Positions 17,797 through 26,528 of a DNA stretch of 64,000 nt are shown in pieces (the stretch's first letter is position 1; each line of letters starts with the position of its first letter). Under the pieces are notes generated by a model. It made no database searches, had not been told where the DNA came from, and was given only the letters and a program-made list of their open reading frames with translations. The stretch covers positions 62,001 to 126,000 of the forward strand of contig NZ_VCYH01000007.1 in assembly GCF_030464345.1 (NCBI RefSeq), read 5' to 3'. The DNA comes from Methanoculleus frigidifontis (GTDB lineage Archaea; Halobacteriota; Methanomicrobia; Methanomicrobiales; Methanoculleaceae). The translations under genes and the position numbers were made by a program.

Positions 17797-18117
17797 ATGT
17801 ACGTTCTTATTGCGATGAAGGTACTTGAATTTCACCGGGATGAGCAGCGGGACCGTGCTACGGTAACGTGCGCAGGCAGGGAAGTGTCGGTACACTCTCA
17901 CTGCGGGTACTGCCGGCACTGTAAGGGTGTTCGTGTCGGCGGCAGGACGATACCGACGCCGCAGCAGCAGGCGGTCTCGGGTGTGAAGCAGGGGATGAGC
18001 CCGGACGAGAACCTGCTCAATGCCGCCGTCATGTTCAACACCCTGGTCAGGGACGGGTCGGCGATCGAGTGCAGCGACGATGAAAACGCCGGATTCAGCT
18101 CGTTATACCGATACTGA
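17797..18117 (+). CDS. Small Cys/His-rich protein, unknown function
   Basis: A 106-residue product with a HSHCGYCRHCKG motif near residues 33-44. Four Cys/His ligands in that motif could bind a metal. The rest is polar with no membrane segment. A TATAATCG element at 17768 is spaced so that transcription would begin at or near ATG 17797, suggesting a leaderless start; ATG 17815 is the alternative. It is divergent from tuf and convergent with the Dsr-like gene. Family not recognised. Confidence 0.6.
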   Translation: MYVLIAMKVLEFHRDEQRDRATVTCAGREVSVHSHCGYCRHCKGVRVGGRTIPTPQQQAVSGVKQGMSPDENLLNAAVMFNTLVRDGSAIECSDDENAGFSSLYRY

Positions 18118-18150
18118 TTCCGGAGAAAGGCGACGCGGGAGTGGCTAGTT

Positions 18151-19038
18151 CTATTCCCGAACAGCGCCTTCTCCCGGTGCGATGCCGAACTCCTTTTGGA
18201 TCTCGTCTCTGAATTTGTCAAATCCGATCTCGTCGAGCTGATCGCCGAGCAGCCTGTTGCTCCAGGCGCTCCGGTAGACCCAGTAAACTATCCTGTCGAC
18301 GACCTCGACGACCTGTTCCTCGGTCTCCACCTCGATGAGGTTGCGCCCCGTTCGGGGCTCGGCGCCGCGCCGCCCGCCGACGACGATCTGGTAGTGGGCA
18401 AACTCCGATTTCAGCAGTTCATAGGGACAGGAGTGGATACAGATGCCGCACTGTACGCACTTGCTCTCGTCAAGCACCGAAACACCGTTTTTGAGAGCAA
18501 TGGCGCACTCACGGCAGTACTCGACACAGGTGCCGCAACCGGTGCAGAGCCCCTCGATGCGAAGCGGTCGGATCCTGCCGATAATCCCGATCTCGTTTAA
18601 GAGAGGGCTGCTGCACATGTAAGTACACCCGGAGATGGAGATGCGGATTTTTGTCGGCACTCGTTTTCCGAATACCCGCTCGTCGATCTTCCGTGCAAGG
18701 TTGATCGTCTCGATGTTGGCGTACTTGCAGCGCTCTGTTCCCGGGCAAGCCATGATGTTGACGATCTCGTCACGCTCGGCACCGATCGGCGTCCCGTTCT
18801 CTTGCAGCGCGCTGCTCGCATCCTCCAGGCGGTCCGGGTCGACGTGCGGAATCTCGACGGTCTGGCGCATCGTTATGTGGACCGTACCGTCGCCGAACTC
18901 TGCAGCGATCCGCGCAAGACCGCTGAGCTGTTCTGCCAACAGAACTCCCGCCGGAATGCGAAGCCGGATGGTTGCAAAATCTGCGTCCCGCTCGGTTATG
19001 ACTCCTCCCTTTGCGTGGAGACCGAATTCATGCATCAT
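18151..19038 (-). CDS. Dissimilatory sulfite reductase-like protein (sirohaem/4Fe-4S plus ferredoxin domain)
   Basis: A 295-residue redox protein. The sirohaem-[4Fe-4S] ligands are C98 and C104 (CPGTERC) and C138 and C142 (CTYMC). A dicluster ferredoxin insert follows with C165/C168/C171/C175 and C194/C197/C200/C204. This is the small Dsr-LP architecture of methanogens, related to sulfite and nitrite reductases; true activity is unproven, with sulfite detoxification or assimilation likely. A 7-bp inverted repeat lies just before the start codon. ATG 19035 is an equally possible start. Confidence 0.88.
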   Translation of the reverse strand: MMHEFGLHAKGGVITERDADFATIRLRIPAGVLLAEQLSGLARIAAEFGDGTVHITMRQTVEIPHVDPDRLEDASSALQENGTPIGAERDEIVNIMACPGTERCKYANIETINLARKIDERVFGKRVPTKIRISISGCTYMCSSPLLNEIGIIGRIRPLRIEGLCTGCGTCVEYCRECAIALKNGVSVLDESKCVQCGICIHSCPYELLKSEFAHYQIVVGGRRGAEPRTGRNLIEVETEEQVVEVVDRIVYWVYRSAWSNRLLGDQLDEIGFDKFRDEIQKEFGIAPGEGAVRE

Positions 19039-19041
19039 CGT

Positions 19042-19059
19042 TAGCAGTACTAACTGCTA
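19042..19059. promoter_or_regulatory. Inverted repeat at the start of the Dsr-like gene
   Basis: TAGCAGT-ACTA-ACTGCTA, a perfect 7-bp inverted repeat directly upstream of ATG 19038. A TATA-like TTTGTATGC lies just behind it on the minus strand, so the repeat covers the expected transcription start. It is placed where a repressor operator would be. Confidence 0.45.
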
Positions 19060-19078
19060 CCTGCATACAAAAAGGTGT

Positions 19079-19795
19079 TCATAGAAGCGCCAGGAGCACG
19101 AGCACTCCGGCGCGGGTGATCTCATGGGTGGCGCCGACGACGTCGCCGTTCACGCCCCCGAAGAGGTGCCGGCCAAGGAGCAGCATGGCGACGACGATCG
19201 CACCCGTGGCTGCGATGGCCGCTCCGGGCGTGGCGGGCGGCAGCGGCAGGAGGAGCAGCGGCAGTGCGAGAACGGCGGCAAAGACGAGGAACGACCGCCG
19301 GGCGAACCCGTGCAGGTAACTGTGGATGCCCGTCCGGAACGGCGTACCGAGAACCGTCATCCACGCCATCGCAAGCTTGGCGCAGACCTCGGCAATCAGG
19401 ATGGCAGCCCAGATCGGCGTCGCCGTCTGCAGCCCGGCAAAGGCGAGGAGCGTGACCACAATTCCTGCGGCCACGGCACCGGCGCCGGTATTCCGGTCGG
19501 TCATCGCCCCGATCCTTTTATCGCTGCTCCCGTGCGCCATCAGGCCGTCGCCGAGGTCGAGCAGCCCGTCGAAATGGTTTGCCCCCGAGAGGATGAGCAC
19601 GGCGGCGAGAGCCACTGCCGCTCCCAGCGCCGGCGAGGTGATCGGGAAGACGAGCAGCGCCGCGATGCCGCCGGTGACATAACCGGCAAGCGGGTAGAGG
19701 TACGACCGCCTGGCGAACTGCTCGAAGTCTGCGGCCTGCCCCAGCGGGAGTGTCGTGCAGAACTGCAGGAGGGCGAGGATCGGTTTCACATGCAT
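19079..19795 (-). CDS. cobS: Adenosylcobinamide-GDP ribazoletransferase (cobalamin synthase)
   Basis: Membrane enzyme joining AdoCbi-GDP with alpha-ribazole (phosphate), a last step of cobamide synthesis. The 238-residue product has six or more hydrophobic helices and the family signature GANHFDGLLDLGDGLMAHGSSDKRIGAM..NTGAGAVAAG. It begins inside the last codons of cobZ (10-nt overlap), and the divergent cobT lies beyond, so lower-ligand assembly genes are gathered here. Methanogens need cobamides for methyl transfer by Mtr. Confidence 0.95.
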   Translation of the reverse strand: MHVKPILALLQFCTTLPLGQAADFEQFARRSYLYPLAGYVTGGIAALLVFPITSPALGAAVALAAVLILSGANHFDGLLDLGDGLMAHGSSDKRIGAMTDRNTGAGAVAAGIVVTLLAFAGLQTATPIWAAILIAEVCAKLAMAWMTVLGTPFRTGIHSYLHGFARRSFLVFAAVLALPLLLLPLPPATPGAAIAATGAIVVAMLLLGRHLFGGVNGDVVGATHEITRAGVLVLLALL

Positions 19796-20220
19796 TCACT
19801 GTAGAGGCGCGAGGTACACCCGGCGATCAGTCCGGCGACGGCGTCGTCAAGGAACGGGCCAAGCGTTGCGAGAATTCCCGGTTTTTTCTGGTCGTACCGG
19901 GTGAACTCGAAGCGTGCATACGTCCCTCCGATCACTTCGGCGATCGCCATGCCGATGATCTCGTCGGAGAGCAGGAAGACCGGGTCGTCCGCGATCTCGG
20001 AGTTCTGCCGTTTCCAGTAGAGCTCCTCCTCCAGCAGAAGCGCTCCGAGGAGCAGGGAGGAGACGTTCGGGTCGTCCAGGGCTTTTGTGATCTTCTCGTG
20101 GAGCCTGACGGCCGCAGCATCGGCATCGAGGCCATGCGGCACATAGAGCTCCATGGCGGAAGCGACGACCGCGTCAAGCCCGATCCCTTTCTCGAGCAGC
20201 CTGCGCTCAATCTCAAACAT
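19786..20220 (-). CDS. cobZ: Alpha-ribazole-phosphate phosphatase CobZ (PgpA-like)
   Basis: A 144-residue soluble protein of the phosphatidylglycerophosphatase A-like helical family (DDPVFLLSDEIIGMAIAEVIGGTYARFEFTRYDQKKPG and LGPFLDDAVAGLIAG). In Methanosarcina the same fold supplies alpha-ribazole phosphatase in place of bacterial CobC. The position between cobS and cobT favours this role over lipid phosphate hydrolysis. ATG 20220 is preceded by GGTGAGT; an upstream extension of 23 residues lacks support. Confidence 0.8.
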   Translation of the reverse strand: MFEIERRLLEKGIGLDAVVASAMELYVPHGLDADAAAVRLHEKITKALDDPNVSSLLLGALLLEEELYWKRQNSEIADDPVFLLSDEIIGMAIAEVIGGTYARFEFTRYDQKKPGILATLGPFLDDAVAGLIAGCTSRLYSECM

Positions 20221-20330
20221 ACTCACCAGTGTTGATGAGCAGGCTATTTGCTCGTTTGCATTTGTGCGAGGGCGCGTTTGGCATGGCAACCCTCTTGTAG
20301 CGCGGATAGATACACTGTTAGTGATACGCT

Positions 20331-21341
20331 ATGCCGTTTCTCTCGGAAACTCCTGATATCACGACAAAAAACCCGCTGATGGCGCTGGTCATCGGCAACA
20401 CGATGCTCTCCACGATCCCCGGGGTCTCGGGGGCCGGCCCGAGTCCGGAGAAGACGCTGCTGACCCCGAATCTCGATGCCGAACTGGTAGCAACCGGTGC
20501 CATCACCAGCGTGCCCGCCCGGCCGAACACCCCCACCGGCTGCCCGACGCCGGCGTCGATCACCCGCTCCATGATGGAACTGACCGGTCGTGCACCGCTC
20601 TTCATCAATGCAGGCCTCGTGCATCAGCCCGCCGTCCCCTGCCTGGACGTCTACGGCAGCCCCGGCGGCGACCCGCGGCGCGGGGATGCGGTGCCCCTGG
20701 CCGGGGACCTCTTCCGGCGCGGCGAGATGGTCGGCCGGCTGCTCTCGCAGTGCAGCGATCTCCTGGTGCTCGGGGAGTGTGTCCCGGGTGGGACGACGAC
20801 CGCGCTCGCCGTCCTCCGGGCGCTCGGCTACGAAGCCAGCGTCAGCAGCAGTTACGTGGAAAATCCGGTGACGCTCAAAGAAGAGATCTGCCGCGAGGTG
20901 CTTGCCCGTATTGAGGCTGCGGGGGTGCACGAGCCGCTGGATATCCTGCGGCTTGCCGGGGATCCGATGATGGCGGTTGCCGCAGGCATTGCCAGCACGT
21001 ACGGAGGCCGCGTTCTCCTCGCGGGCGGCACGCAGATGCTCGCCGTTGCGGCCGTCCTCAAGGAGCTCGGCCATGAGCCGCCGCACCTTGCGACGACGGT
21101 CTACGTCAGGGACGACCCCTCCGCGACCTTCGCCCGCACCGTCGGCGAGGTCGGCACGGTCGCCTACTACGTCGACCCGAACTTTGCCCATCTCGGCCAC
21201 GTCGGCCTTGCCCGCTACTGTATCGGCGAGGTCAAGGAGGGGATGGGCGCGGGGGGTGCGATGGTGCTCGCCCACCTGATGGGTTTTACACCCGACGAGA
21301 TTGCCCGGACGGTCTTCGACTTTGTCAGCGCATACTCCTGA
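20331..21341 (+). CDS. cobT: CobT-family nicotinate-nucleotide-base phosphoribosyltransferase (archaeal UPF0284 type)
   Basis: A 336-residue enzyme that activates the lower base of the cobamide by phosphoribosyl transfer. Family features are the N-terminal VIGNTMLSTIPGVSGAGPSPEKT, the GLVHQPAVPCLDVYG segment and LVLGECVPGGTTTALAVLRALGY. It is divergent from cobZ and cobS across a 110-bp gap that must hold both promoters. Base specificity cannot be read from the sequence. Confidence 0.92.
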   Translation: MPFLSETPDITTKNPLMALVIGNTMLSTIPGVSGAGPSPEKTLLTPNLDAELVATGAITSVPARPNTPTGCPTPASITRSMMELTGRAPLFINAGLVHQPAVPCLDVYGSPGGDPRRGDAVPLAGDLFRRGEMVGRLLSQCSDLLVLGECVPGGTTTALAVLRALGYEASVSSSYVENPVTLKEEICREVLARIEAAGVHEPLDILRLAGDPMMAVAAGIASTYGGRVLLAGGTQMLAVAAVLKELGHEPPHLATTVYVRDDPSATFARTVGEVGTVAYYVDPNFAHLGHVGLARYCIGEVKEGMGAGGAMVLAHLMGFTPDEIARTVFDFVSAYS

Positions 21342-21380
21342 CAAAGGACTATTTACGTAAATACACGTACATGATCTGCA

Positions 21381-21935
21381 ATGCTTCCCATCTATGTGGT
21401 CAATAATTACGGGCAGTTCAATCACCTGATACTCCGCTCGCTCCGTGATATGGATGTTGAGGCCACGATGATCTCCAACGAAACCGCGCCCGCCGAGGTG
21501 GCCGAAGGCTGCCGGGGCATCATCCTCGGCGGCGGCCCCATGATCGAACGCGCCGGGCGTGCTGCAGAATACCTCGGCCTCGGCATTCCTGTGCTCGGGA
21601 TCTGCCTCGGGCTGCATATCATGGCTACCGGGCGGGGTGGAACCGTGGTCAAGGGGGCGAGCGGCGGTTACGGTGCGGTAGGCGTCGATCTCGTCTGCAA
21701 GAACGATCTCCTCGCCGGATACCCTGACCGCATCCGTGTCTGGGCGTCGCACGCGGATGAGGTCTCGGTCATGCCCGGCGGGTTCACCCTGCTTGCCCGT
21801 TCGAATATCTGCGGCGTTGAGGCGATGGCCGATCTCGAGAACCGGCTCTACGGACTTCAGTGGCATCCGGAGGTCAGCCATACCGAGAACGGTCGCCTGG
21901 TCTTTGAAAACTTCGACCGCATATGCCGGGAATAG
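21381..21935 (+). CDS. guaAA: GMP synthase, glutamine amidotransferase subunit
   Basis: Class I amidotransferase supplying ammonia to the separate archaeal GMP synthase ATPase subunit. The 184-residue product has the catalytic triad C75 (LGICLG), H162 and E164 (WHPE). Archaea split GuaA into two proteins; the ATPase subunit is not in this window. The gene overlaps the next one by 13 nt. Confidence 0.95.
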   Translation: MLPIYVVNNYGQFNHLILRSLRDMDVEATMISNETAPAEVAEGCRGIILGGGPMIERAGRAAEYLGLGIPVLGICLGLHIMATGRGGTVVKGASGGYGAVGVDLVCKNDLLAGYPDRIRVWASHADEVSVMPGGFTLLARSNICGVEAMADLENRLYGLQWHPEVSHTENGRLVFENFDRICRE

Positions 21936-22465
21936 ACGAACTGGCCGCCGCCGTCGGCCGGGCAGGGTTTTCCTGCACGGGGTGCAGCGAGTGCTGCCGG
22001 CAGGTCGCGGACGACTCAAACCTGGTGGTGGCAAGCCCGCCTGAGATCCGGGAGATCATGGCCGCTACCGGCATGGCCTGGGAGGATATCGCCGAGCCCT
22101 ACCCCGACTTTATCGAAGACGAGAAGGGAAAGTGCTATACCTTTGCCTGGTGCATCAGACGCAGCAATGATGCCTGTATATTTCTTGAGGGCGGGCGCTG
22201 CACCATTTATACCCACCGCCCCTGGATCTGCCGGACGTATCCGTTTATGCTCGAGGGGGAGGAGCTGCTGATCAGTGAGTGCCCCGGGGTGGGCTCTCCC
22301 CTGTCGCCTGGGGAGGCACAAACGATTGCCCGCCTTCTGATATGGCGGCAGGCTGCCGAGCACCGGGAAGAGGAGTGCATCCGTGCACACTTTGCGCGGG
22401 ACGCTCTCCCCGGCGGCCGGCGGACCGTCATCGATAGTGAAGGGGTGAAGGTGCTCGATGGCTGA
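21923..22465 (+). CDS. YkgJ-type cysteine cluster protein
   Basis: A 180-residue protein of the zinc/iron-chelating CxxCxxCC family. The signature CTGCSECC is at residues 18-25, with further cysteines in CIFLEGGRCTIYTHRPWICRTYPF. Members probably bind an Fe-S cluster or zinc; no reaction is established. The overlap with guaAA and with the TraB gene (8 nt) points to translation from one message. Confidence 0.88.
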   Translation: MPGIDELAAAVGRAGFSCTGCSECCRQVADDSNLVVASPPEIREIMAATGMAWEDIAEPYPDFIEDEKGKCYTFAWCIRRSNDACIFLEGGRCTIYTHRPWICRTYPFMLEGEELLISECPGVGSPLSPGEAQTIARLLIWRQAAEHREEECIRAHFARDALPGGRRTVIDSEGVKVLDG

Positions 22466-23654
22466 GATCCGGATCGTGGGGACGGCGCACGTCTCGGCAA
22501 AGAGCGTGCAAGAGGTGCGGGACGCCATCGAAGAGTTCGAACCGGAGATCGTGGGAGTCGAACTCGATCCGGGGCGGTATGCATCGCTCCGGGAGGAGCT
22601 GGCCGAGCCCACAATCTCGGATATCCTGAAAGGTGGCAACTTCGCGCGGTTGATCGTCCAGTGGGTGCTTGCCTACCTCCAGCAGCGGATCGGTGCCGAG
22701 ACCGGTGTCAAGCCGGGCGCCGAGATGCTGGCGGCCGTTGAGGAGGCCGAGGCGCATCAGAAACCGATAGCCCTGATCGATCGCGATATCCGTATCACCC
22801 TTACCCGGTTCTGGGGGCTGATGACGATCGTCGAGAAGATCAAGATGATCGTTGTCCTCATCGCATCCGTCATCGGCATCGGCGGCAAGGAGATCGACGT
22901 GGAGGCGCTGACCGAGCAGGATGTGGTGAGCGCGGCGCTTGAGGAGTTCCGGCATTTCTCGCCGCATGGTGCACAGGCGCTCATCGATGAACGGGATGCC
23001 TACCTCGCTCATCAGGTCATCTCGCTCTCGAAGCGCTACGACCGCGTTCTGGCGGTCGTCGGCGCCGGCCACGTCAAGGGTGTCGGCCGTTACCTCGAGG
23101 CGCCGGAGACGCTCCCACCGATGAGTTCTCTCATGGCCGACGTGAAGTCGTTCCCGTACGCAAAGGTCTTCGGTATCGGTGTGACGCTGCTCTTCCTCGT
23201 CCTGCTCGCCGCGATTGCCTTCTCCGGCGTCGGGCTCGACGTGCTCATGGAGGCGCTCCTCTACTGGGTCCTGATCAACGGCACTCTCGCTGCAGGGTTT
23301 ACGCTTGTGGCGGGCGGCCATCCGCTCTCGGCCCTGACTGCGTTTGCGGTCTCCTGGATGACGTCTTTAAACCCGCTCATCGCCGCCGGCTGGTTCGCCG
23401 CTATTGTGGAGGCGAAGATCCGCAAGCCCACCGCCGGTGAGCTGCGGAAGATCATCGAAGCGGAGAACCTGACGGAGATGCGGAAGATCCCGCTCTTCCG
23501 GGTGGTGATGGTTGCGGCGCTTGCCAATGTCGGGAGCACGATCGGTACGTTCGCGTACTTTATCTTCATCTTCCCCTTCCTCGGGATCGATCCGAAGGTG
23601 GTCATCCTCCAGGGCTTCGAAAACATCATGCAGATGATCGGCGGCATCTTCTAA
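22458..23654 (+). CDS. TraB/PrgY family membrane protein
   Basis: A 398-residue protein. The N-terminal half is a soluble TraB/Tiki-like domain with RIVGTAHVSAKS near residue 5, VGVELDPGRY and IDERDAYLA near residue 175 followed by VVGAGHVKGVGRYL. These are the conserved Glu and His motifs of the proposed metalloprotease superfamily. The C-terminal half has four or five membrane helices. In Enterococcus PrgY blocks a peptide pheromone, but in archaea the role is unknown. Confidence 0.9.
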   Translation: MAEIRIVGTAHVSAKSVQEVRDAIEEFEPEIVGVELDPGRYASLREELAEPTISDILKGGNFARLIVQWVLAYLQQRIGAETGVKPGAEMLAAVEEAEAHQKPIALIDRDIRITLTRFWGLMTIVEKIKMIVVLIASVIGIGGKEIDVEALTEQDVVSAALEEFRHFSPHGAQALIDERDAYLAHQVISLSKRYDRVLAVVGAGHVKGVGRYLEAPETLPPMSSLMADVKSFPYAKVFGIGVTLLFLVLLAAIAFSGVGLDVLMEALLYWVLINGTLAAGFTLVAGGHPLSALTAFAVSWMTSLNPLIAAGWFAAIVEAKIRKPTAGELRKIIEAENLTEMRKIPLFRVVMVAALANVGSTIGTFAYFIFIFPFLGIDPKVVILQGFENIMQMIGGIF

Positions 23655-23752
23655 TACTTCCTTTCCTCTCCGTCCATCTTCTCCTCCCTGTTTCCGAAGT
23701 TTTTTACCTGATGAATTCCCATCATCCAAACATGAGTCCGATTGGCGGAACC

Positions 23753-24259
23753 ATGAATCTCGGTGTTACGGTGATTCGGAGCCGACACAGTGTCAGAAAA
23801 TACAAAAACGACCCGGTAGAGGATAAGATCGTCACTGACGCTCTTGATTGCGCTCGTCTGGCTCCTACCGCCCGCAACGAACAGCCCTGGCTCTTCGGCA
23901 CGGTGAAGGATCCGGAGACCTTGCAGAAGATCGCGGATATGGCGGATAACGGGAAGTTCATCGCCGATGCGCCGATCTGTTTCGCGGTCTTCGGGAAGCG
24001 GGATGCCAAGTACTACCTGGAGGACTGCTGTGCGGCGACGATGCAGCTGATGCTCGGGCTTCAGGCCTGGGGCGTCGGTTCGTGCTGGGTGGCCGGCGAG
24101 AAGAAGGAGTACGCCGATGATGTGCGCAGAATGCTGAACGTTCCGGATGAATATGTGCTGGTTTCGCTGATCCCGGCAGGATATCCGGCAGAGATAACGA
24201 TTGCGAAGAAGAAGGTTCTTGACGACATCGTCTTCTCGGAACGATACGAAGAAAAGTAA
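23753..24259 (+). CDS. Nitroreductase-family flavoprotein
   Basis: FMN-binding oxidoreductase of 168 residues. It has the N-terminal RSRHSVRKYKNDPV phosphate-binding motif, APTARNEQPW in the middle and the GVGSCWVAGEKK FMN loop. ATG 23753 has GGCGG 5 nt upstream and is chosen over ATG 23732, which has no ribosome binding site. It stands alone with a T-rich terminator behind it. The substrate is unknown. Confidence 0.9.
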   Translation: MNLGVTVIRSRHSVRKYKNDPVEDKIVTDALDCARLAPTARNEQPWLFGTVKDPETLQKIADMADNGKFIADAPICFAVFGKRDAKYYLEDCCAATMQLMLGLQAWGVGSCWVAGEKKEYADDVRRMLNVPDEYVLVSLIPAGYPAEITIAKKKVLDDIVFSERYEEK

Positions 24260-24278
24260 TCTCTCTGCCGATATCCTA

Positions 24279-24294
24279 TTTTTCTCTTCTTTTC
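24279..24294 (+). terminator. T-rich terminator after the nitroreductase gene
   Basis: A pyrimidine tract (TTTTTCTCTTCTTTTC) about 20 nt after the stop codon, a typical archaeal termination signal. Confidence 0.5.
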
Positions 24295-24514
24295 TGGCAG
24301 GACCGCATCCTGGCTGCAGTGCGCCGACATCTGTGGAGCGCCCCTCCCGCAGGTAGCGGACGGCGACGCACAGGGGATGCGCAACCTCTCTGGCGTGAAT
24401 CTGTCACAAACGGGACTGGATCGTTTTGAAACGCCGCTTTACGGAACGTATGGTGGAGGGGGTTTTGGTCGGGATATTGAATGGCTGGTTGGCGCGGCTC
24501 CTTCGCAATGGTTA

Positions 24515-24526
24515 AATTTATAAATG
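24515..24526 (+). promoter_or_regulatory. TATA box of amt1-glnK1
   Basis: AAATTTATAAAT in an AT-rich island. The expected transcription start is near 24547, about 170 nt before the amt1 ATG. Confidence 0.65.
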
Positions 24527-24528
24527 TT

Positions 24529-24542
24529 GGAAACTAATTTCC
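24529..24542. promoter_or_regulatory. NrpR-type nitrogen operator (GGAA-N6-TTCC)
   Basis: GGAA-ACTAAT-TTCC is an exact match to the NrpR operator known from Methanococcus maripaludis. It lies 3 nt after the TATA box and before the predicted start of transcription, where bound repressor would block initiation. It would silence amt1-glnK1 under nitrogen excess and release it when 2-oxoglutarate rises. Confidence 0.75.
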
Positions 24543-24716
24543 TTCCTACGGTACAGATCCGTGAACCGCTGCCCGTCGGTCTTCGCCGTCGGGCGATGCG
24601 GTGCCCGGGATCTGCCGCGTACCGCAAACGGCATCGATCGGCGCTGCGCCGCAATGCTGTCATCCCGGTACGGGTATCCTGCAGAAGGCTGCTCGTGAAC
24701 CTGAAGGTGCATACCA

Positions 24717-25913
24717 ATGGCAATTGATACAGGTGATACTGCATTTATCCTGATCTGCACGGCTCTCGTCATGCTGATGACTCCTGGCGTGGGGTTGTTC
24801 TACGGGGGTCTTGTACGGCGGAAGAATTTCATCTCGATGATAGCACTGGCGTTCATCGCTTTCTCGGTGGTTACGATCCAGTGGGTTGTCTTCGGCTACA
24901 GCCTGGCTTTCGGCTCCGATATAGGCGGGCTCATCGGAAGCCTTGAATACGTTGGCTTGAGCGGCGTCGGGATGGACGGCGAGGGCATCCCGGACCTGCT
25001 CTTCATGGTCTTCCAGCTCGTCTTTGCTGGCCTGACACTGGCAATCGTGACGTCCGGTGTGGCCGAGCGGGTGAAGATCAGTTCGTTCATCGTCTTCGGT
25101 CTCCTCTGGACGACGCTCGTGTACGACCCGCTCGCTCACTGGGCATGGGGCGGTGGCTGGGCAGCTCAGCTCGGCGCGCTTGATTTCGCCGGCGGAACGG
25201 TCGTTCATATCAGTTCCGGGTTCGGGGCGCTCGCGCTTGCCCTCGTCATCGGCAAAAGGGTTGGATTCGGCACCTACGGCATGGAGCCGCACAACATCCC
25301 GATGACGCTCCTCGGGGGCGCCCTCCTCTGGTTCGGGTGGTTCGGTTTCAACGCCGGAAGCGCTCTTGCCGCCGATGGCCTTGCTGCAAGTGCCTTCGTG
25401 GTGACCAACATTTCGGCCGCAGCCGGCGCGCTCGCATGGCTGTTCGCTGCCTGGGTCCGTGGCAAGCCGAGCTCCGTCGGGATGATCAGCGGCGCCATCG
25501 CCGGCCTTGTAGCTATCACGCCGGCAGCGGGCTTCGTCGATCCGATGAGCGCGATCGTCATCGGTGCCGTCGCCGGTGTTCTCTGCTACGCTGCCCTGCT
25601 CTTCCGGGTCGGCCGTGGCCTCGATGAGAGCCTCGATGCCTGGGCGGTCCACGGCGTCGGCGGTGTCTGGGGTGCGCTTGCGATGGGTGTCTTCGCAGTC
25701 GCTGCTATCGGCGGCGTCGACGGTCTGCTCTACGGCAACGTCGGGCAGTTCATCATCCAGGTCGTCGACGTGGTCGTGGTGGTCATCTACGCATTCGGTG
25801 TCACGTTCATCCTTGCAAAGATCGTCGATCTGACGATGGGTCTGCGGGTGAGCGAGGAAGAGGAATACGTCGGTCTCGATATCTCCCAGCATGGAGAGTC
25901 GACCCAGGTGTGA
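24717..25913 (+). CDS. amt: Ammonium transporter Amt (copy 1)
   Basis: A 398-residue channel protein with eleven membrane helices. Family motifs include [14 protein letters not shown] at the N-terminus, [12 protein letters not shown] with the first pore histidine and [18 protein letters not shown] with the second. The cytosolic tail ends [18 protein letters not shown], typical of Amt proteins that bind GlnK. glnK1 follows after 9 nt. A second amt-glnK pair of very similar sequence lies directly downstream. Confidence 0.96.
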   Translation: MAIDTGDTAFILICTALVMLMTPGVGLFYGGLVRRKNFISMIALAFIAFSVVTIQWVVFGYSLAFGSDIGGLIGSLEYVGLSGVGMDGEGIPDLLFMVFQLVFAGLTLAIVTSGVAERVKISSFIVFGLLWTTLVYDPLAHWAWGGGWAAQLGALDFAGGTVVHISSGFGALALALVIGKRVGFGTYGMEPHNIPMTLLGGALLWFGWFGFNAGSALAADGLAASAFVVTNISAAAGALAWLFAAWVRGKPSSVGMISGAIAGLVAITPAAGFVDPMSAIVIGAVAGVLCYAALLFRVGRGLDESLDAWAVHGVGGVWGALAMGVFAVAAIGGVDGLLYGNVGQFIIQVVDVVVVVIYAFGVTFILAKIVDLTMGLRVSEEEEYVGLDISQHGESTQV

Positions 25914-26261
<348 letters not shown>

Positions 26262-26270
26262 GTTTCCTCT

Positions 26271-26278
26271 CTTTTTTT
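26271..26278 (+). terminator. Oligo-T terminator after glnK1
   Basis: Seven T residues within TCTCTTTTTTTAC, 10 nt after the glnK1 stop. It separates the two amt-glnK units. Confidence 0.55.
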
Positions 26279-26334
26279 ACGGCGGTTTGCCGTCTTCGTG
26301 TGCTGGCCGGGGCGGGGCGGTTTCCGGCGGGAAT

Positions 26335-26367
26335 AAATACATTTAAATCAAAGCGAAAGCAAGTTCC
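26335..26367. promoter_or_regulatory. Promoter and degenerate NrpR-type operator of amt2-glnK2
   Basis: An AT-rich TATA region (AATACATTTAAATC) is followed directly by CGAA-AGCAAG-TTCC at 26354-26367, one mismatch from GGAA-N6-TTCC. The layout copies that of amt1. The leader of about 160 nt holds a hairpin CCTGCG-TTTCG-CGCAGG near 26394. The mismatch suggests weaker repression than at amt1. Confidence 0.55.
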
Positions 26368-26528
26368 TTCTAACAGAGCACCCGCCCGGTTCTCCTGCGT
26401 TTCGCGCAGGCCACACGCATCTATTCGCACGACCCTCCTCTGGAGCGGAGCCTCCGGTCATTGGGTAGGGAATGTGCGTATGTACACGAAGACCCGGCAG
26501 TGCCTGCTGCTCCTGGAGTGGTGCTACA

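Larger units (their letters stand above)
24260..24716. other. Leader and promoter region of the first amt-glnK operon
   Basis: A 457-bp gap. It holds the terminator above, then about 215 bp without visible features, a TATA box (24515-24526), a perfect NrpR-type operator (24529-24542) and a long leader of about 170 nt. The leader contains a hairpin GCCCG-T-CGG-TCTTCG-CCG-T-CGGGC near 24572-24595. Confidence 0.6.

Noticed and set aside
23732-23752. Upstream ATG 23732 as start of the nitroreductase
   Set aside because: It has no ribosome binding site, whereas ATG 23753 has GGCGG at 5 nt and begins where family members begin.
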